A DNA stretch of 5,668 nt from Nitrososphaerota archaeon (GTDB lineage: Archaea; Thermoproteota; Nitrososphaeria; Nitrososphaerales; UBA183). This document shows, piece after piece, positions 3,924 through 5,668 of this stretch (its first letter is position 1; every line of letters begins with the position of its first letter). The notes under the pieces were generated by a model. It was not told the origin of the DNA and did no database searches. It saw nothing but the letters and a program-made list of their open reading frames with translations. The stretch is from contig JAFLZE010000066.1 in assembly GCA_029785685.1 (NCBI GenBank), positions 1 through 5,668 of the forward strand. Direction: 5' to 3'. Made by a program: the position numbers and the translations under genes.

Positions 3924-5330
3924 CTAGCCCTCGACCCGCGCCAGGAAGACCGTCTCTGAGTACGGCCTCTTGTCCCGCTCAGTCCTGTCCTCCACCGGCC
4001 TCTCGAACATCCTCTCTACCTTCATCCCGGCCTCGTTGAAGATCCCGGGATACAGCCCCAGCCTGTCGTTCGCGACAAGGAGGACCGGCGAGCCTGCGCG
4101 CATCCCGCGACTGACGTTCCAGAGCGACTCCGCCATCGCCTTCGAGTACTCCGCCTTCGCATTCTCTCCCTTACCCCTCGACCTGCGCCCTATCTCGAGG
4201 GAGTCCCGCCGCTGCATCCCGTAGAGCTCGTACGCGTACCCGTGCTGCTCGTGATAGTCGATCTGCCCGAGGTACGGGGGCGAGGTGAAGATGCCGTCCA
4301 AGCGCCTGCCGCGGAGGCTCCCGGTCGACCCCAGCCTCTCCTCGAGTGCGACCGTCCTCGAGTCTCCCTCCAGGACCACCGACGCGACGGGCTTCCTTAG
4401 CCTCCCGAACTCCGCGACCCGCCGGACCGTGTCCCGGGAGTAGGACCTCAGGCGCGGGACCACCGTGGTCACGGGGGTGCAGGTCTTGCCCCTGTGCTTG
4501 TAGCACTCGTAGGGCTCCCTCACCGGCTCCCTCGGGGTGGCCAGGTCGTAGTGGTGGACCAGCCTGCACGACCGCGCCGTCCTCGACAGGAGGACCTTCA
4601 TGAGGTCTTGATGCTCGTACTCGGGGATTATGCTGCGGTAGTAGAGCATCTCCGCCAGGCTCCTGGGCGCGAACCAGGCCTCGAGGTAGCCGCCTCGGCC
4701 GTCGCCGAGACCCTCGCCGCTCCTCCCGGGGAACCTCTCCGCGCTGAACGCCGCAGTCCTGCCGGCCGCGTCGGTCAGCTCCCTCTCGAGCGCCTCGGCG
4801 TCGTACTCGGCGAGCTTCACTCGGGAGATCATCACGTTGAACTCCGAGACGTCGACCCCCACCGAGTGGAGGCCGGCCTCGCACGCCTCGACAAGCGTGG
4901 TCCCCGACCCGGCGAACGGGTCGAGGACGACCTGCCCTGGCCTGAAGTGCCTTGCGAGGAAGTAGCCGACCAGCTGGGGGATGAACTTCCCGAGGTAGGG
5001 GTGGAGCCTGTGGACGTGCTTGGTCCTCTCCCGCTCCGGTACGTCAAGGAACGCTATGGGGGTGTCTCCTATCTTCAGCTCCTCCAGCCGCGACCTGAGC
5101 CTCCTGTTCCACCCGTCGACGTACCCGAGCAGCTCAGACCTGGATACCCTAAGGCCCCCTGCGGCCGCCCTCTCGACCTCCCTGCCGCTGGAGTCGTACC
5201 TCTTGAGCCTGTTGTACTGGACAAGGTATGAGATGTTGCTCTGCGTCTTCCCGACCAGGGCCGCGGCGTCCTGGAGCGAGATGAACTCCTCCTCCCCACG
5301 CTGACCTCCTCGGGTCGGTCTCTTCGCCAA
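3924..5330 (-). CDS. DNA methyltransferase (N4-cytosine/N6-adenine type) with N-terminal HTH
   Basis: 468 residues. Residues 16-70 look like a helix-turn-helix (FISLQDAAALVGKTQSNISY, then LVQYNRLKRYDSSGR), as in MerR/excisionase-type DNA binders. LHPYLGKFIPQLVGYFLARH (109-128) fits motif X, and DPFAGSGTTLVEA (137-149) is motif I, which binds S-adenosylmethionine. GVDVSEFNVMIS (158-169) fits motif II. A long middle (about 170-340) holds HHYDLATPREPVREPYECYKHRGKTC (259-284), with H259-H260, C276, H279 and C284, plausibly part of target recognition and perhaps metal-binding. TSPPY (349-353) is catalytic motif IV for amino methylation, and VLLVANDRLGLYPGIF follows. The order X-I-(insert)-IV resembles alpha-class enzymes, while the motif wording resembles the N4/N6 methylase family PF01555. 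It methylates DNA in the cytoplasm; the target is unknown. The start is TTG 5330, supported by a TATA box 35 bases upstream. No restriction-enzyme gene adjoins it. Confidence 0.88.
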   Translation of the reverse strand: MAKRPTRGGQRGEEEFISLQDAAALVGKTQSNISYLVQYNRLKRYDSSGREVERAAAGGLRVSRSELLGYVDGWNRRLRSRLEELKIGDTPIAFLDVPERERTKHVHRLHPYLGKFIPQLVGYFLARHFRPGQVVLDPFAGSGTTLVEACEAGLHSVGVDVSEFNVMISRVKLAEYDAEALERELTDAAGRTAAFSAERFPGRSGEGLGDGRGGYLEAWFAPRSLAEMLYYRSIIPEYEHQDLMKVLLSRTARSCRLVHHYDLATPREPVREPYECYKHRGKTCTPVTTVVPRLRSYSRDTVRRVAEFGRLRKPVASVVLEGDSRTVALEERLGSTGSLRGRRLDGIFTSPPYLGQIDYHEQHGYAYELYGMQRRDSLEIGRRSRGKGENAKAEYSKAMAESLWNVSRGMRAGSPVLLVANDRLGLYPGIFNEAGMKVERMFERPVEDRTERDKRPYSETVFLARVEG

Positions 5331-5360
5331 AGCGCGACCTTCCGCTCGGACCTGGTTTTT

Positions 5361-5369
5361 CTATTAAAC
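5361..5369 (-). promoter_or_regulatory. TATA box of the methyltransferase gene, overlapping the upstream stop codon
   Basis: GTTTAATAG on minus, about 35 bases before the TTG at 5330. The TAA stop of the upstream membrane protein (5364-5366) lies inside it, so the methyltransferase has its own promoter although the genes are only 33 bases apart. Confidence 0.6.
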
Positions 5370-5668
5370 GTGACGCGGGGCGCGGGGCGAGCGCCCCGCC
5401 AGGAGGCGGCGGTAGACCTGGAAGACCACGGCCACCGTCCCGATGACTACGAGGGGCGCGAAGAACCCGGGCCCCTCGGTCACCGCCAGGGGGTCGACAG
5501 CCCTGGAGACCACCCCGGAGAGGCCGTACTCGAGCGCTATCATCCCGGCGACGAAGACCGGGCTGAAGACGAGGCTCCTCCCGAACGCCCCGTAGAAGAC
5601 CAGGACCGCCCCGGCCACGGAGGCCACGAAGAGGAGCGGGTAGACGGGGTTGACGCTGCTGAAGCAGG
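5364..5668 (-). CDS. Multi-pass membrane protein, C-terminal part (runs off right edge)
   Basis: The frame is open from the window edge to TAA 5366-5364, about 101 codons. The first visible residues (CFSSVNPVYPLLFVASVAG) continue the membrane pattern upstream of the GTG at 5627, so the true start lies outside the window. Three hydrophobic segments are visible: VYPLLFVASVAGAVLVFYGA, SLVFSPVFVAGMIALEYGLS, and, after a polar loop (RAVDPLAVTEGPG), FFAPLVVIGTVAVVFQVYRR. A basic cytoplasmic-looking tail (AGRSPRAPRHV) ends the protein. There are no conserved polar or catalytic residues by which I could name a transporter or enzyme. It lies upstream of the methyltransferase on the same strand but is separated from it by that gene's promoter. 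Confidence 0.75.
   Translation of the reverse strand, partial: CFSSVNPVYPLLFVASVAGAVLVFYGAFGRSLVFSPVFVAGMIALEYGLSGVVSRAVDPLAVTEGPGFFAPLVVIGTVAVVFQVYRRLLAGRSPRAPRHV

Noticed and set aside
4171..4884. Long open frame (237 codons) on minus in another frame of the methyltransferase
   Set aside because: It is an Arg/Gly/Pro-rich shadow frame caused by high GC. The methyltransferase frame carries all conserved motifs without interruption.
4494..5231. Long open frame (245 codons) on the plus strand opposite the methyltransferase
   Set aside because: It is antisense to a clear methyltransferase gene. Its composition (mostly Pro, Arg, Glu, Val, Leu) is what the complement of GC-rich codons gives, and no domain is visible.

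Overview
The window looks like chromosomal DNA from a GC-rich archaeon, most likely a TACK lineage such as Nitrososphaerota (Thaumarchaeota). Three things suggest this. Several genes have an archaeal TATA-like box about 24-41 bases upstream of the start with no clear Shine-Dalgarno sequence. One gene encodes a free-standing MIT domain, the domain used by the Cdv/ESCRT machinery. One gene encodes a surface protein with a Ser/Thr-rich stalk and a C-terminal anchor. The lineage is an inference; no rRNA or other phylogenetic marker is present.

Layout, left to right. (1) Positions 1-178, minus: N-terminal part of a membrane-anchored protein that runs off the left edge. (2) Divergent from it, on plus: a 118-residue MIT-domain protein (306-662), then a DUF836-type glutaredoxin-like protein (698-991) with its own TATA-like box. 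(3) Positions 999-1175, minus: a frame without a usable start that resembles the N-terminal third of a glyoxalase/VOC protein, probably a gene remnant. (4) A minus-strand series, each gene with its own TATA-like box: anchored surface protein (1210-1920), 128-residue one-helix membrane protein (2003-2389), and a DUF1294 membrane protein (2464-2745, TTG start). (5) Divergent from DUF1294, a 53-residue basic-tailed protein on plus (2845-3006, TTG start), whose 3' end overlaps a convergent VOC gene by 26 bases. (6) Minus strand: nitroreductase (3359-3880, GTG start) and VOC protein (2981-3319), probably co-transcribed. (7) Minus strand: a 468-residue DNA methyltransferase with an N-terminal helix-turn-helix-like segment (3924-5330, TTG start), and upstream of it the C-terminal part of a multi-pass membrane protein running off the right edge.

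The genes do not form one obvious pathway. The nitroreductase/VOC pair is the best candidate for a functional unit. The methyltransferase has no restriction-enzyme gene beside it here and looks solitary. I see no mobile element, CRISPR array, tRNA or rRNA. The points most worth following are the stand-alone MIT protein, the methyltransferase architecture, the small overlapping gene and the VOC remnant.
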